From: CAZNYN01 sp964577295
Lineage (GTDB): Bacteria; Synergistota; Synergistia; Synergistales; Synergistaceae
DNA length: 64,000 bases
NCBI GenBank assembly: GCA_964577295.1
Contig: CAZNYN010000001.1
Span: forward strand, 62,001 to 126,000
Direction of reading: 5' to 3'
Numbering within the stretch: the first letter of the stretch is position 1; each line of letters opens with the position of its first letter. This document shows, one piece after another, positions 41,892 through 49,596 of the stretch. The translations under genes were made by a program, and so were the position numbers. The notes below the pieces were generated by a model that made no database searches, had not been told where the DNA came from, and worked only from the letters and a program-made list of their open reading frames with translations.

Positions 41892-42212
41892 ATGTCGGAT
41901 CTTTTGAAAATAAGAAGCTTGTGTCTTTCAGGGGCTCTGCGCTGGACTTCCCATATTATGGTGCGCATTCTGCAGCGCGGCATCGACATTGACGATATAT
42001 GCAATGTTTTATTCAAAGGTGAAATAATAGAAGAATACCCAAACGACTATCCATATCCAAGCTGTCTGCTTATGGGAATTTCTATAGGTAAAAAGTGGCT
42101 GCATGTGGTTTGCGGTGTGGGTGATGATGAATTATGGCTGATTACGGCCTATTATCCGAATATATCAGAGTGGGAATCTGACTATAAAACACGAAGGGGG
42201 ACAATGTCATGA
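41892..42212 (+). CDS. DUF4258-type toxin (MqsR-like RelE fold)
   Basis: A 106-residue protein resembling DUF4258 proteins: WTSHIMVRILQRGIDIDDICNVLFKGEIIEEYPNDYPYPSCLL, then LHVVCGVGDDELWLITAYYP. The second half matches the beta-sheet core of RelE/MqsR-like RNases. The next gene is an MqsA-type zinc-finger protein overlapping by four bases, giving a toxin-then-antitoxin order as in mqsRA. The start at 41892 follows GGAGAGGTG by six bases. RNase activity is inferred from the pairing. Confidence 0.75.
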   Translation: MSDLLKIRSLCLSGALRWTSHIMVRILQRGIDIDDICNVLFKGEIIEEYPNDYPYPSCLLMGISIGKKWLHVVCGVGDDELWLITAYYPNISEWESDYKTRRGTMS

Positions 42213-42436
42213 CTTGTTTTATGTGTAGGGGAAAGTTGGAAAATAAAAATACAACATTCATGGCTGACCTCGGAACGACAATCGTCATAATCAAAAACGT
42301 TCCTTCACAAGTCTGCACTCAGTGCGGAGAGGTCTCTTACAGTGATGATGTCGCAAGGCAGCTTGAACGCATCGTATCAAGGGTGCGCTGTGCGGTGACT
42401 GAGATAGCTGTTGTAAACTACGAGGAGGCTGCGTGA
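42209..42436 (+). CDS. YgiT-type zinc-finger antitoxin
   Basis: A 75-residue protein with two CxxC motifs (CFMC at residues 3-6 and CTQC around residue 37-40), the zinc-binding fold of the MqsA N-terminal domain, which neutralises the toxin. It has no C-terminal helix-turn-helix like MqsA, so it cannot repress its promoter in the MqsA manner. Its ATG overlaps the toxin stop (ATGA) with GAAGGGGG upstream. Confidence 0.82.
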   Translation: MTCFMCRGKLENKNTTFMADLGTTIVIIKNVPSQVCTQCGEVSYSDDVARQLERIVSRVRCAVTEIAVVNYEEAA

Positions 42437-43163
42437 TTGCATAGGTCGTGACAATATCTCCGTTTACTGCTTCAGCCGCATAAAAAGCTTTACAGCTACT
42501 GCCTTTTACTTCCTCATTTTCCGCAGCATAAACTCCTCAAATTGCGGTAATGTCAGGAAAAAAGGGCAGTTTTTTTGTGAAATTTTTCAGAGGGCACTGG
42601 GAATCGTGGAGAAGTGCAGACTTAAAATATTTACAATTCTCTTTGAGCATCCTAAATGTCAACATCGCGATTTCACTTTTCTGCCGCGGTTAAAAGCCCG
42701 TATTCACTCACTTTTGCCCCATATTCTGCTCTGTATTTGCCTTTTTTGAAGGTTTAGAAAAAATGAAATTGCACCTTCTGAGTTTTTAGTGCTTCCCGAC
42801 AAAGCCTTACTATCAGTGAATTTAAACAGTGTCTGTAAAACTTTTGCTGTACCGTTAGGAGTACCGTTCCCTGCAAAATATAATCAACGGCACGGCGCGT
42901 TTCGATATACGGTACACCTGCGATTTTAGACTTCGGATAAATGTAAGCTTTGCCTGTCATCTAACATGACTCTAAGTTATGATAACATACAGTAAGCTAT
43001 AAAGCAAGATAAATGGCAAATATTTAAGGATCGATGGGAAAAAAGACAGAGCGGGTGTCAGGGGTATATTGACATGTGCATTTAGCCGTTTAATCACTCC
43101 CAGGCATAAGTGATTCACACGCTTCAGGTTGCCTTGATATGTGATATACAAAAAATTGTGTAA
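42437..43163. other. long intergenic region with a possible gene remnant
   Basis: About 730 bases. On the minus strand a 68-codon frame (42754-42960) starts directly after a stop, has no ribosome site, and continues in the same frame past a TAA for about 22 protein-like codons (to ~42686). This looks like a decayed gene that I cannot name. AATCACT and AGTGATT (43092-43115) form an inverted repeat about 50 bases before the TSUP promoter and could be an operator. Confidence 0.4.
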
Positions 43164-43192
43164 TTGACAAAAATATGTATTTAGTGTACTCT
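43164..43192 (+). promoter_or_regulatory. promoter of the TSUP/OCD module
   Basis: TTGACA, a 17-base spacer and TACTCT, about 44 bases before the permease start, with the AATCACT/AGTGATT repeat upstream. Confidence 0.6.
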
Positions 43193-43235
43193 GTTATTGT
43201 TGTGAAATTAATAACAAATATGGAGGTAGGTACAC

Positions 43236-44105
43236 ATGGTTAAAATTTTGCTTGCTCTTATTGTTGTGGCCAACGGTATTTTTGCTTTTAGGTTCTTCTC
43301 TGACTTTGTAAAGCACAAAGCTGATGCTTTCAAGGAAAACGGCAGTAATGCTCTGCTTGCTGTTTGGGGATTTATCGTATTCTTCCTTTCCACTTTCGGC
43401 ATATCAGATTTCGCCTTGTCCACAGTTTTCTACCGTCTGCGCAAACTTGTTGATGATACGAAACTTCCGGGCACTCTGAATACGCAATGTGCTATTCCCG
43501 TAGCTGTAATGGCTCTTGCCTATATATCAACCATCAGCGTCGATCAGACAACACTGATTCTGCTTATTATTTCTCAGATGGTCGGGGCATATTTCGGTCC
43601 TCGTTTTGTAGTAAAAATGCCTGTTAAGCAGATACGTGCGTTTATGGGCTTTGGCCTTCTTACAGCAGCATTTTTTGTTCTTGCCGGCAAATTCGGCATA
43701 CTGCCTTCAGGCGGGGGAGCCGTTGGTCTAAGCGGGTGGAAACTTATCCTTGGCATGGCTCTTCTGCTTGTCTATGGTGCCTTAAACAACTTGGGTGTCG
43801 GTTCTTATGCTCCTACAATGGCTACAGTCTATGCCCTCGGTCTTAATCCGGCTATAGCGTTTCCCGTTATGATGGGAGCCTGTACCTTCTCTGTTCCTCT
43901 CGGTGCAATGGAGTTTGTTCGTTTAGACAAATACGGAAGAAAGATAACATTCTTTTGCAGCGTTTTCGGAACCTTGGGAGTCCTTGCAGCAGTGTTTATT
44001 GTAAAGAGTCTTGATACAGCTATGCTTCAGTGGGTTGTCGCCGCTGTAATTATGATTGCGGCTATTGATTTAATCCACTCTGTATTCAAATCATCCAAAG
44101 CGTAG
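43236..44105 (+). CDS. TSUP (TauE/SafE) family membrane permease
   Basis: A 289-residue membrane protein with about eight hydrophobic segments and the internal two-fold pattern of the TauE/SafE family, whose members move sulfite, sulfonates or other small organic anions. The FFLSTFGISDFALS segment in the first half and LNNLGVGSYAPTMA in the second are the repeated motif positions. It lies 15 bases before an ornithine-cyclodeaminase-family gene, so it may handle a substrate or product of that enzyme. The ATG follows TATGGAGG. Confidence 0.82.
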   Translation: MVKILLALIVVANGIFAFRFFSDFVKHKADAFKENGSNALLAVWGFIVFFLSTFGISDFALSTVFYRLRKLVDDTKLPGTLNTQCAIPVAVMALAYISTISVDQTTLILLIISQMVGAYFGPRFVVKMPVKQIRAFMGFGLLTAAFFVLAGKFGILPSGGGAVGLSGWKLILGMALLLVYGALNNLGVGSYAPTMATVYALGLNPAIAFPVMMGACTFSVPLGAMEFVRLDKYGRKITFFCSVFGTLGVLAAVFIVKSLDTAMLQWVVAAVIMIAAIDLIHSVFKSSKA

Positions 44106-44120
44106 CGGAGGCCGAATAAA

Positions 44121-45113
44121 ATGTTGATACTCACAGGAAAAGATATACACTCTGTATTTTCGATGAGGGACGCCATAGAGGCGGATAAAAAGGCGTTTGT
44201 GCTTCATTCTCAGGGCTGTGCAAAAGTGCCTCTCAGAATCAATCTGGAAACAGATGCAAAAGACGGCCAGTGCATGTTCATGCCTGCGTATGTAGGAGGA
44301 AGTTTAAATATGGCAGGAGTCAAAATAGTCTCCTACTTTCCCGCAAATGCGAGTAAAGGAATACCTGTCGTACCTGCCACAGTCCCTCTTATAGACGGTA
44401 CGACCGGTCTTGTTACCGCGATAATGGAAGGAACAGTATTAACTCAGATGAGAACTGCCGCCATTTCGGGAGCGGCAACGGAACTTCTTTCAAACGAAGA
44501 CAGCTGTGTGGGGGCGCTGTTTGGAACAGGCGGTCAGGGATCGGCTCAGCTGGAAGCTCTTATGACGGTTCGTTCTTTTGAAGAAATACGAATTTATGAC
44601 ACAATGAAGGATAGAATTGCGCCCTTTATAGAGAAAAACAGCGAAATTGCCAAATCCTTCGGGGTAAAGCTTGTAGAGGCAAAAACTTCGAAAGAGGCCG
44701 TTTCCGATGCCGATGTTATAACAACGGTAACAACCTCGGCAGAGCCTGTATTCTCATCAGAATGGATCAAGCCCGGATGTCATATAAACGGTGTCGGCTC
44801 ATACACCCCTTCAATGAGAGAAATACCGTCGGAAGTGCTTCTGCGCGCTTCGTGCATATTTGTAGACAATAAAGAAGCAGTTACGGCGGAAGCAGGAGAT
44901 TTCATAATACCGGCAAAAGAGGGGCTATTCTCCTTCGGAAAAATATCCGGTGAGTTGGGAGATTTGATTTTAGGAAACCTGAAAGGCCGCTCCTCCCATG
45001 ATGATATTACCGTGATGAAAACCGTGGGATTTGCCACACTCGACATAGTAACCGCATCGGAAATTGCCAAGAAAGCAGAAAAAGCAGGTGTGGGCACTAT
45101 AATCACATTATAG
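44121..45113 (+). CDS. ornithine cyclodeaminase / mu-crystallin family protein
   Basis: A 330-residue NAD(P)-dependent enzyme of the OCD/mu-crystallin family, which includes ornithine cyclodeaminase, alanine dehydrogenase and ketimine reductases. Visible are the MFMPAYVGG and MAGVKIVSYFP substrate region, LTQMRTAAISGAA and a Rossmann GTGGQGSAQ near residue 135. The late GSYTPSMREIP with a VDNKEA stretch follows the family. The exact reaction cannot be read from sequence. It is coupled to a TSUP permease and followed by a YheO-like regulator. Confidence 0.88.
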   Translation: MLILTGKDIHSVFSMRDAIEADKKAFVLHSQGCAKVPLRINLETDAKDGQCMFMPAYVGGSLNMAGVKIVSYFPANASKGIPVVPATVPLIDGTTGLVTAIMEGTVLTQMRTAAISGAATELLSNEDSCVGALFGTGGQGSAQLEALMTVRSFEEIRIYDTMKDRIAPFIEKNSEIAKSFGVKLVEAKTSKEAVSDADVITTVTTSAEPVFSSEWIKPGCHINGVGSYTPSMREIPSEVLLRASCIFVDNKEAVTAEAGDFIIPAKEGLFSFGKISGELGDLILGNLKGRSSHDDITVMKTVGFATLDIVTASEIAKKAEKAGVGTIITL

Positions 45114-45130
45114 AACCTGAGCACATATTG

Positions 45131-45191
45131 CGGCTGTGTGATAACATATAGAAAGACAACATTGCTTTCTCACTTTGTTATTACACAGCCG
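45131..45191. repeat. large hairpin between OCD gene and regulator
   Basis: CGGCTGTGTGATAACA and TGTTATTACACAGCCG form a 16-base stem with one G-U pair. An inner AGAAAG/CTTTCT stem gives a second, nested helix. No T-run follows, so it is not a normal terminator. It could stabilise the upstream mRNA or regulate the downstream gene. Confidence 0.7.
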
Positions 45192-45217
45192 TAATTTCTT
45201 ATATGGGGGAAATAGAT

Positions 45218-45865
45218 TTGCATAAATGTCATCCGATGATAGAGCCTTTTATAAGTGTTGTTCATCTTCTTGGATCAATGCTCGGAAAAGAATATGAGAT
45301 AGTGCTTCATGATGTCTCAAGCGGGGAATCGGAAGTTGTCGCTCTGGAAAATGGGGAACTTACGGGGCGCAGCTATGATTCCCCTATGACAGACTTCGGT
45401 AACTTTCTAATGACAAGTCCCGAAGCCGAAAATTTAGATTACTTCGCAAATTATCCCTCAAAGGCCGCAAATGGGCGCACATTGCGTTCGGGAGTCTCCC
45501 TGATACGGGATGAAAAGAAAAAATTAATAGGTTTTCTATGTATAAATTACGACATGACAAAGGCCAACATGCTGAAAGACATGGGATCATTCCTCACAGC
45601 CACCCAGCCACTCTCTTTTAACGATATCGTATCCGAAAATATAGGCAGCATGGATGATGAAAAGAATATGATGGAAGAAGCCCGCCGAAAATTCGGCAAG
45701 CCCCTTGCCTATCTGACAAGCAGTGAACGCAGACAGTGTCTTAAATATATGGATGATGCAGGATTTTTTAAGCTGAAGGGCTCTGTCGAAGCTCTTGCCG
45801 ATGAAATGGAGAAGAGCAGATACACACTTTACGCCGATCTAAGACAACTGCGCAAAGATAAATAG
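45218..45865 (+). CDS. YheO-like PAS/HTH transcriptional regulator
   Basis: A ~215-residue regulator of the YheO family, with an N-terminal PAS-like domain (KEYEIVLHD, LENGELTGR, SPMTDFG, RSGVSLIRDEKKKLIGFLCINYD) and a C-terminal helix-turn-helix (residues ~165-215, ending SRYTLYADLRQL). The first in-frame ATG (45203) is part of a GGGGGAAATAG stretch that looks like the ribosome site for a TTG at 45218, so I prefer the TTG; the ATG adds five residues. It probably senses a small molecule linked to the neighbouring OCD enzyme and controls that module. Confidence 0.82.
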   Translation: MHKCHPMIEPFISVVHLLGSMLGKEYEIVLHDVSSGESEVVALENGELTGRSYDSPMTDFGNFLMTSPEAENLDYFANYPSKAANGRTLRSGVSLIRDEKKKLIGFLCINYDMTKANMLKDMGSFLTATQPLSFNDIVSENIGSMDDEKNMMEEARRKFGKPLAYLTSSERRQCLKYMDDAGFFKLKGSVEALADEMEKSRYTLYADLRQLRKDK

Positions 45866-45876
45866 AGAGTATTCTC

Positions 45877-45919
45877 ATGTCCCTTATTGCATTCAGTATT
45901 AATATGCAATAAGGGACAT
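45877..45919. repeat. perfect 16-base inverted repeat
   Basis: ATGTCCCTTATTGCAT and ATGCAATAAGGGACAT flank an 11-base AT-rich loop between the convergent regulator and ParA-like genes. It may end both transcripts, though a clear T-run is missing on either side. Confidence 0.75.
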
Positions 45920-45934
45920 AATTTAGTTAATAGA

Positions 45935-46984
45935 CTACCATAAATTTGTATTTATATATTTTAGCTGATTCTTTACTTTTTCAACAGAGTGATTGACACA
46001 AGTTTTAATTCTATTGATTGTTACGGAATCACCTTCTCTTAGTAACTCAATTGGTTTAGATTGAGCTGTTGACATTCTTCCTGTGCCGAGAAAATCGTCC
46101 AGAAGCAAAATGTGATTATCCGGATTTGTCGTTGTGAATCGGCTGATATTTCTGTTAACTATATCCCTTATTTTTTCAAGGAAAACTTTTGTTTGCTGAT
46201 TAGGAATATGTCGTGCTCCCGGACGTGTAGACCAGCCGCAGTGAGTAAGGACAACCATCTGTATTTTAGGCTCATGGTTGTTCGAGGGCATTGTAAGTCT
46301 GAACTCGCTTGACGGATTTGAAAGGGTATTCAGAAGCAGAGATAGTGAGTTAATAGATTGCTGATCCGTTCTTACAGGAACAATGAGGGCATCTGTTGCA
46401 TGCCATGCAAGATGAGTGGCTCCGGCAAAAAACGGGGAAGTATCAATAAGATATTTATTTGTGCCGGTCTCTGTCATTTCTCTTTCTATTTCCGCTTTTA
46501 AGGAGAAGAGCATATTGTCTATTATCCTTGCCGCGTTTGCTCCGGGCATCGTTTTTGCCTGCACCAGTGCATTGGCTATTTGTGATGGCAGCATGTAGAG
46601 AGAGGGCGATGAAGGCAGATAAAAACTGTTTTTTTCTGTAAAATATTCATTTGTGGCAGCTATATTCTGAGCAACATGACCTGCGCTTCCATAGCCAAGC
46701 ATAAAGTACTGCAGCAGCATATCATATACTGTGGGGCTCGTGTTGCTGTAATATTGGTTATCGTAGAAATATGATAAATTCCCTTGCGGGCAAGTGTCCG
46801 CCATTAATATGTTATCAGTCAGATACGATAGATTAAATGCTAAAGATGTCTTGCCTATGCCTCCGCGTAAGTTGCAAATAGCGTAGTTATTATACTTTGG
46901 CAGAGGAAGAGGCTCGGCACTGCCGCATGCTATTTCATATTGCCTGGAAATCAGATTTGTAATATTACCGGTCAATTTTGACAT
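45935..46984 (-). CDS. orphan ParA/Soj-like ATPase
   Basis: A 349-residue ATPase of the ParA/MinD class. The N terminus has NNYAICNLRGGIGKTSLAFNLSYL, a deviant Walker A whose first Lys is replaced by Arg (RGGIGKTS, residues 40-47). LIDTSPFFAGATHLAWHATDALIVPVRTD carries the switch II and LIVPV motifs. There is no parB or other partition gene nearby. Such orphans position plasmids, chemoreceptors or protein complexes; the role here is unknown. Confidence 0.8.
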   Translation of the reverse strand: MSKLTGNITNLISRQYEIACGSAEPLPLPKYNNYAICNLRGGIGKTSLAFNLSYLTDNILMADTCPQGNLSYFYDNQYYSNTSPTVYDMLLQYFMLGYGSAGHVAQNIAATNEYFTEKNSFYLPSSPSLYMLPSQIANALVQAKTMPGANAARIIDNMLFSLKAEIEREMTETGTNKYLIDTSPFFAGATHLAWHATDALIVPVRTDQQSINSLSLLLNTLSNPSSEFRLTMPSNNHEPKIQMVVLTHCGWSTRPGARHIPNQQTKVFLEKIRDIVNRNISRFTTTNPDNHILLLDDFLGTGRMSTAQSKPIELLREGDSVTINRIKTCVNHSVEKVKNQLKYINTNLW

Positions 46985-47157
46985 CCCCTTCTAATAGTAT
47001 AGTTTTATTCTAGCATTGAACTTTCTGGTTGTCTATATTATATTTCGTCTTAATGGCACAATAAGTAAATATAATCAGGTTAAAGCGGAATAGTTAGGTG
47101 GGAGACGAGAAAGGACTGTACATTGCGGGGAGACGAGATTGGCGGTATATCCGTGCA

Positions 47158-47191
47158 TGAAAAAAGAGAGCCGATGTTCTCGGCTCTCTTT
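47158..47191 (-). terminator. terminator of the 631-residue surface protein
   Basis: AAAGAGAGCCGA and a TCGGCTCTCTTT arm form a stem with a short loop; on the minus strand it is followed by a TTTTTT run. The sequence around it closely resembles the one at 49545-49577. Confidence 0.9.
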
Positions 47192-47214
47192 GGGTGTTAA
47201 CGGTTTGTTATTTG

Positions 47215-49110
47215 CTACTTCTTTCTGCGGTAGATTACAGGGACGACTGCGAGAAGTGCGAGTGCCGCGAAGCCTGCGTTACAGCCGCTTGAAGAACCGG
47301 AGGACGGGGTTACTGTCTTGGTTTCAATCAGTTCTGCGGGGTCCGCTACCAAGCCCTCGTCCTTGTTGAGGTCAAATTTTCCGTTGTCCTTTATAAACAT
47401 GGTGAGTATGTAGGATTTGCCTGTTTCAATCGCTGCGTCTGCGCTTAGGAAGTATCTGTTGGCAACGTCCACAGACGAAGGCTGGAGCGCGAACATTGCG
47501 TCATCCACGCTTGCCGGGGTATCGACGAACTTGAAGAACTCGCCCTTTGTTGAGGATAGCACCTTAAACAGCTTAACGTCTCCGGCTTTCTTTGCCTTGA
47601 GGTCCTGTGCCGAGACTTCAAATGCTATTGCCGCGACCTTATCATTCGATAGTTCAGCTCTCAGAATGGGCAGAGGTGTAATTGTCCCTGTGACGAGAAC
47701 TTCGTTCTTCGGCAGTGTTACGCTCTTAATTGCCTTTTCTACGAGTTCCGGTTTAGCGACAACCTTGCCTGTTTCGTTTACCGTAAGGTCACTCGGCGCG
47801 ATGCCTCTGTCGGTGAAAGTTTCAGCCACTTTCGTCGTTGCTTCTTTGATGGCTTCGTCTTTTGAAGCCGGTTCCAAGCTCATGTTAACGGAAGTTACAA
47901 ATGTCTTTTCGGGGATCACTACCGGTGTGTTATCCGGAAACATCGGCTCAACTGGTTTCTTCTCTGAGGTTACGATATAAACATCGCCGTTCTTTGTTGC
48001 AACGTAACCGGACTTTACGTATTCTTTCGGGTCGCTGTTATATGTTCCGCCTGTAACTGCGAAATCGCTTATATTTGCTCTGTTCTTAAAGTACATAACA
48101 TCCGCAGACCCGGCGACTGTACCGGAGAAATTTCCACCGGATATATTGACAGAGACTGTCTGTAATGTATTGCCAACGGATGTGTCCTCCCATATTGCGT
48201 GGGAAGCAGAAGATATAAGCTTGGCCGTGCCGGATATATTCAGTTTCATGTTACCGGCGTAGTTTTTATTTGAAACGAAAGAAATTGCGGCTCCGGTATC
48301 AACCGAACCATTACTATTGTCATTAAGCTTTTCGGGTTTTTTTCCTGTTGTGGTTATTGTTCCGGCAGACATATTAAAAGTGCCAGCTTTGAATTGTACT
48401 CCGTCGCCACCGTAGAGTTCTCCGCCTGTTATATTAAGCGTGCCATTTTGTGGGTGATATATGGCTACACCTACATCGCCGCCTTTTAGTACTCCTCCAG
48501 AAATGTTTATAACCGTGCCGCCGTAGTTTATATTGGTAGCACTGTTAACAGAACCATTGCCTAACACTGGAGCGCTGCCATTATCCTTATAGGATGTGAT
48601 TTCCCCACCTTTCACATTGAGTGTAGCCCCTTTTCCCCACACAACTATGCAGTAGTAACCTTCAGATAAAATCTTAACCCCTTTGTTAATTGTGAGCGTG
48701 GATTTAATTTCAGGTCTATCAGCTGCGTAAGCACAGTTGCCGAAGACGTTAATTGATCCGTCACCGTCATGAGTTGTTGACCTAAAAGTAATACTGCCCT
48801 TTTCCGGAACGCTGTTCTTTATTTCAAGGTTTCCTGCAAATGTCCCGTTTCCAACCTTTATCCGGACACCTTTTCCCCAAACTCCGGGAGTTGTATCCAG
48901 TGTGTGTCCATTCAAATCAAGAACAACACTCTTTGTTGTTGTGACGGATGCACTAAGTGTAATATCTGATGTCAGCTTTATTTCTCCGCCGGCAATGAAA
49001 TTTGTGACAAAATCCGCTGATGTCGCAACGTCCACTGCGAACGCCGAAGATGGGGCTATTATTGCCGTAATTATGAAAACAAACGCAAGTGCTGTTAAGA
49101 ATTTTTTCAT
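47215..49110 (-). CDS. Synergist-CTERM surface protein with beta-helix repeats
   Basis: A 631-residue exported protein with a signal peptide (cleavage near AFA-VD, residue ~25). Residues ~30-375 are a repetitive right-handed beta-helix type region rich in Asn, Gly, Thr and Ser (repeats such as INISGGVLKGG, LNITGGELYGG). Residues ~400-600 form a conserved domain related to the C-terminal part of the larger neighbour. The last ~26 residues are the Synergist-CTERM tail: Ser/Gly linker, SGCNAGFAALALLA, then YRRKK. This tail is thought to direct processing and cell-surface attachment, the Cys being invariant. Function is presumably adhesive or structural. Confidence 0.88.
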   Translation of the reverse strand: MKKFLTALAFVFIITAIIAPSSAFAVDVATSADFVTNFIAGGEIKLTSDITLSASVTTTKSVVLDLNGHTLDTTPGVWGKGVRIKVGNGTFAGNLEIKNSVPEKGSITFRSTTHDGDGSINVFGNCAYAADRPEIKSTLTINKGVKILSEGYYCIVVWGKGATLNVKGGEITSYKDNGSAPVLGNGSVNSATNINYGGTVINISGGVLKGGDVGVAIYHPQNGTLNITGGELYGGDGVQFKAGTFNMSAGTITTTGKKPEKLNDNSNGSVDTGAAISFVSNKNYAGNMKLNISGTAKLISSASHAIWEDTSVGNTLQTVSVNISGGNFSGTVAGSADVMYFKNRANISDFAVTGGTYNSDPKEYVKSGYVATKNGDVYIVTSEKKPVEPMFPDNTPVVIPEKTFVTSVNMSLEPASKDEAIKEATTKVAETFTDRGIAPSDLTVNETGKVVAKPELVEKAIKSVTLPKNEVLVTGTITPLPILRAELSNDKVAAIAFEVSAQDLKAKKAGDVKLFKVLSSTKGEFFKFVDTPASVDDAMFALQPSSVDVANRYFLSADAAIETGKSYILTMFIKDNGKFDLNKDEGLVADPAELIETKTVTPSSGSSSGCNAGFAALALLAVVPVIYRRKK

Positions 49111-49544
49111 CCCTGCATCTCTCCTTTTCTAGCGTAAACCATATAAGTGAATAACGGAACAATGCGAATATTACTCTTAAAAATAAGTTCGGGCATGTAC
49201 CACTCCTTTTAAAACCAATCTGCTTGAAATACGATGAAAAATGTTCTTAAAATCTCCAGTAGCTTGTTGCAAAAAATTAAAGATTTCTTTTGTTCTTTTT
49301 TGAATAAAAAATCTTTTCTTTACGCGTTTATACAATTTGTTACTATGGAAATGGTACGTATTATCTGAAGTTACGTCTAGACAGTTATAGTTGCATAAAT
49401 GACGTATCAAGATGTCATAAAGAATTTGTATGTATATGGAATGGATGGAAGGAAAGAAGGTGGTGGCGGCTGGGCGGTGCATTTTCGGTTTGTTCTATAC
49501 CTGTACTTATGTGGAAGACGAGAATGGTGATATATCCGGACATG
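49111..49544. other. intergenic region between the surface-protein genes
   Basis: About 430 bases, AT-rich. It must hold the promoter of the 631-residue protein, whose ribosome site AAAGGAGAG is seen, but I found no convincing promoter hexamers. A 101-codon minus-strand frame (49177-49482) is judged spurious. The part 49505-49545 resembles 47120-47160. Confidence 0.45.
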
Positions 49545-49577
49545 AAAAAAGAGAGCCGTGGGTCGGCTCTCTTTTTT
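49545..49577 (-). terminator. terminator of the giant surface protein
   Basis: AAAAAAGAGAGCCG, a short loop, and CGGCTCTCTTTTTT form a strong stem with T-runs on both sides. Confidence 0.92.
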
Positions 49578-49596
49578 GTTGGTGTTTGGTTAGCTG

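Noticed and set aside
49177..49482. 101-codon minus-strand frame between the surface-protein genes
   Set aside because: Lies in AT-rich leader sequence, has no ribosome site and a His/Phe/Tyr-rich translation typical of noncoding DNA.
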